DNA from: a virus
IMG/VR virus record: IMGVR_UViG_3300021508_000004
Location: 1-31,415 of that record
DNA length: 31,415 nt
Reading direction: 5' to 3' (one strand)
Made by a program: the position numbers and the translations under genes. A model generated the notes under the pieces. That model did no database searches and was not told the DNA's origin. It was given only the letters and a program-made list of their open reading frames with translations. Shown here in pieces: positions 30,796-31,415 of the stretch. How positions within the stretch are numbered: position 1 is the stretch's first letter; every line of letters starts with the position of its first letter.

Positions 30796-31415
30796 CTTCT
30801 ACTACCTCTGCTTCTATGATGTCCAGTGTATCTATGACATTCACGTTAAAGTTAACATCTACATTACCTTCATGTGTAACGTTGTGGTGCTTCTTGAGGA
30901 GCCCACGTCTCTCATAATACAATCTCATAGCATTAACATCACCAGAGATAGCCTTTCGGTGGCACACCTCATCTACCCCTACATCCAGTTCCTTGTAGTA
31001 TATATCCAATAGACGGTTAACATTGTCGAAGAACCCATCCTTATGGCTCCACTTACCTAATGTATTGGGATGTACACCTATTTCGGCTGCCATCTCCTTC
31101 CTGGTACGTCCATCAGGGTTAACCATCATCAACATATACCTCATTTGGTCATATGACCACTTACCCTTGATAAGATGTAGTACACCAGATGTTATATCCT
31201 CGGGTACAGCAGGGACAAGTGCGTCGTTTTGACATGTGTCATCTTGACATACCTCATTATTAGATGCGTCATTTTGGCGTACCTCAGTTTCAGACTCAAA
31301 AATTACCCCATTTTCATGATTTTGGTCATCACTTTTTTCCAAAATATTTTTTTCCAAAATTATTTTTTGGGGTGGGGGGGTCACGGGGGGGTCGGGGGGG
31401 ACCTCTAAATTCTCT
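30770..31415 (-). CDS. terS: Small terminase subunit, C-terminal part (start at 273 across the join)
   Basis: From residue about 84 of the full protein onward. Following a linker with imperfect repeats (VRQNDASNNEVCQDDTCQND), a helix-turn-helix appears near residues 175-203 of the full chain (RKEMAAEIGVHPNTLGKWSH), then a helical oligomerisation-type region (NRLLDIYYKELDVG, MRLYYERRGLL) and an acidic tail. This is the expected pattern for a DNA-recognising small terminase that feeds DNA to the large subunit. A GTG at 31384 could start a shorter product, but the open frame continues to the better-supported ATG at 273. Confidence 0.8.
   Translation of the reverse strand, partial: ENLEVPPDPPVTPPPQKIILEKNILEKSDDQNHENGVIFESETEVRQNDASNNEVCQDDTCQNDALVPAVPEDITSGVLHLIKGKWSYDQMRYMLMMVNPDGRTRKEMAAEIGVHPNTLGKWSHKDGFFDNVNRLLDIYYKELDVGVDEVCHRKAISGDVNAMRLYYERRGLLKKHHNVTHEGNVDVNFNVNVIDTLDIIEAEVVEDGLESESE
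31361..31415. repeat. Terminal direct repeat, identical to 1-55
   Basis: Second copy of the 55-base end repeat; merging it with 1-55 restores the small terminase frame. See the entry at 1-55. Confidence 0.85.

Overview
This window reads as one complete, circular, roughly 31.4 kb genome of a tailed bacteriophage with a long, probably non-contractile tail. Its last 55 bases (31361-31415) repeat its first 55 exactly, and the gene at one end continues in frame through the join (unit length about 31,360 bp). The small terminase gene therefore starts at 273 on the minus strand, runs to base 1, re-enters at 31360 and ends at 30770. The host cannot be named from sequence. Strong AGGAG-type ribosome binding sites, a TATAAT promoter box and the standard code suggest a bacterium that uses Shine-Dalgarno initiation.

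The layout is two divergent arms around a structured control region (about 2643-3181). The short plus-strand arm (3182-6390) holds a zinc-ribbon protein, a sigma-like regulator, an HNH endonuclease, a helical protein, a calcineurin-type phosphoesterase and a truncated homing-endonuclease-like gene, and ends at a strong terminator (6405-6437). The minus-strand arm starts at 2642 with small unknown genes and an ECF-type sigma factor (535-1026). It continues through the join into terminase, a Mu-like head module (portal, I-type protease with nested scaffold, decoration protein, gpT-like capsid, connectors), a tail module (tail tube, tape measure, 1044-residue tip protein, two tandem paralogous fibre/binding proteins), a cluster of small membrane proteins, and a final appendage protein ending at 6462. 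A plausible cascade is: plus arm early, including one sigma-like factor; then the minus arm, including the ECF sigma; then late structural genes. The cascade is inference.

The most unusual object is in the 316-base gap between the tail tube gene and the next tail gene (22937-23252). It contains four consecutive strong hairpins followed by an 81-nt RNA domain that looks like the tRNA-like domain of tmRNA. It has an acceptor stem with a G3:U70 wobble and A73, a stemless D-loop with the GG..TCGAC signature, GGAC before a perfect T arm, and a short capped hairpin where the tag-coding part should be. If correct, this is a phage mini-tmRNA without a message domain.

Other points of note are a 20-bp motif in divergent copies flanking two large hairpins, and a conserved box (ACAAGTACA, one base, TWTAAY, GAGGA) directly before three gene starts. 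Small terminase carries a four-run G tract and in-frame repeats. I recognised no replication protein, integrase or endolysin.
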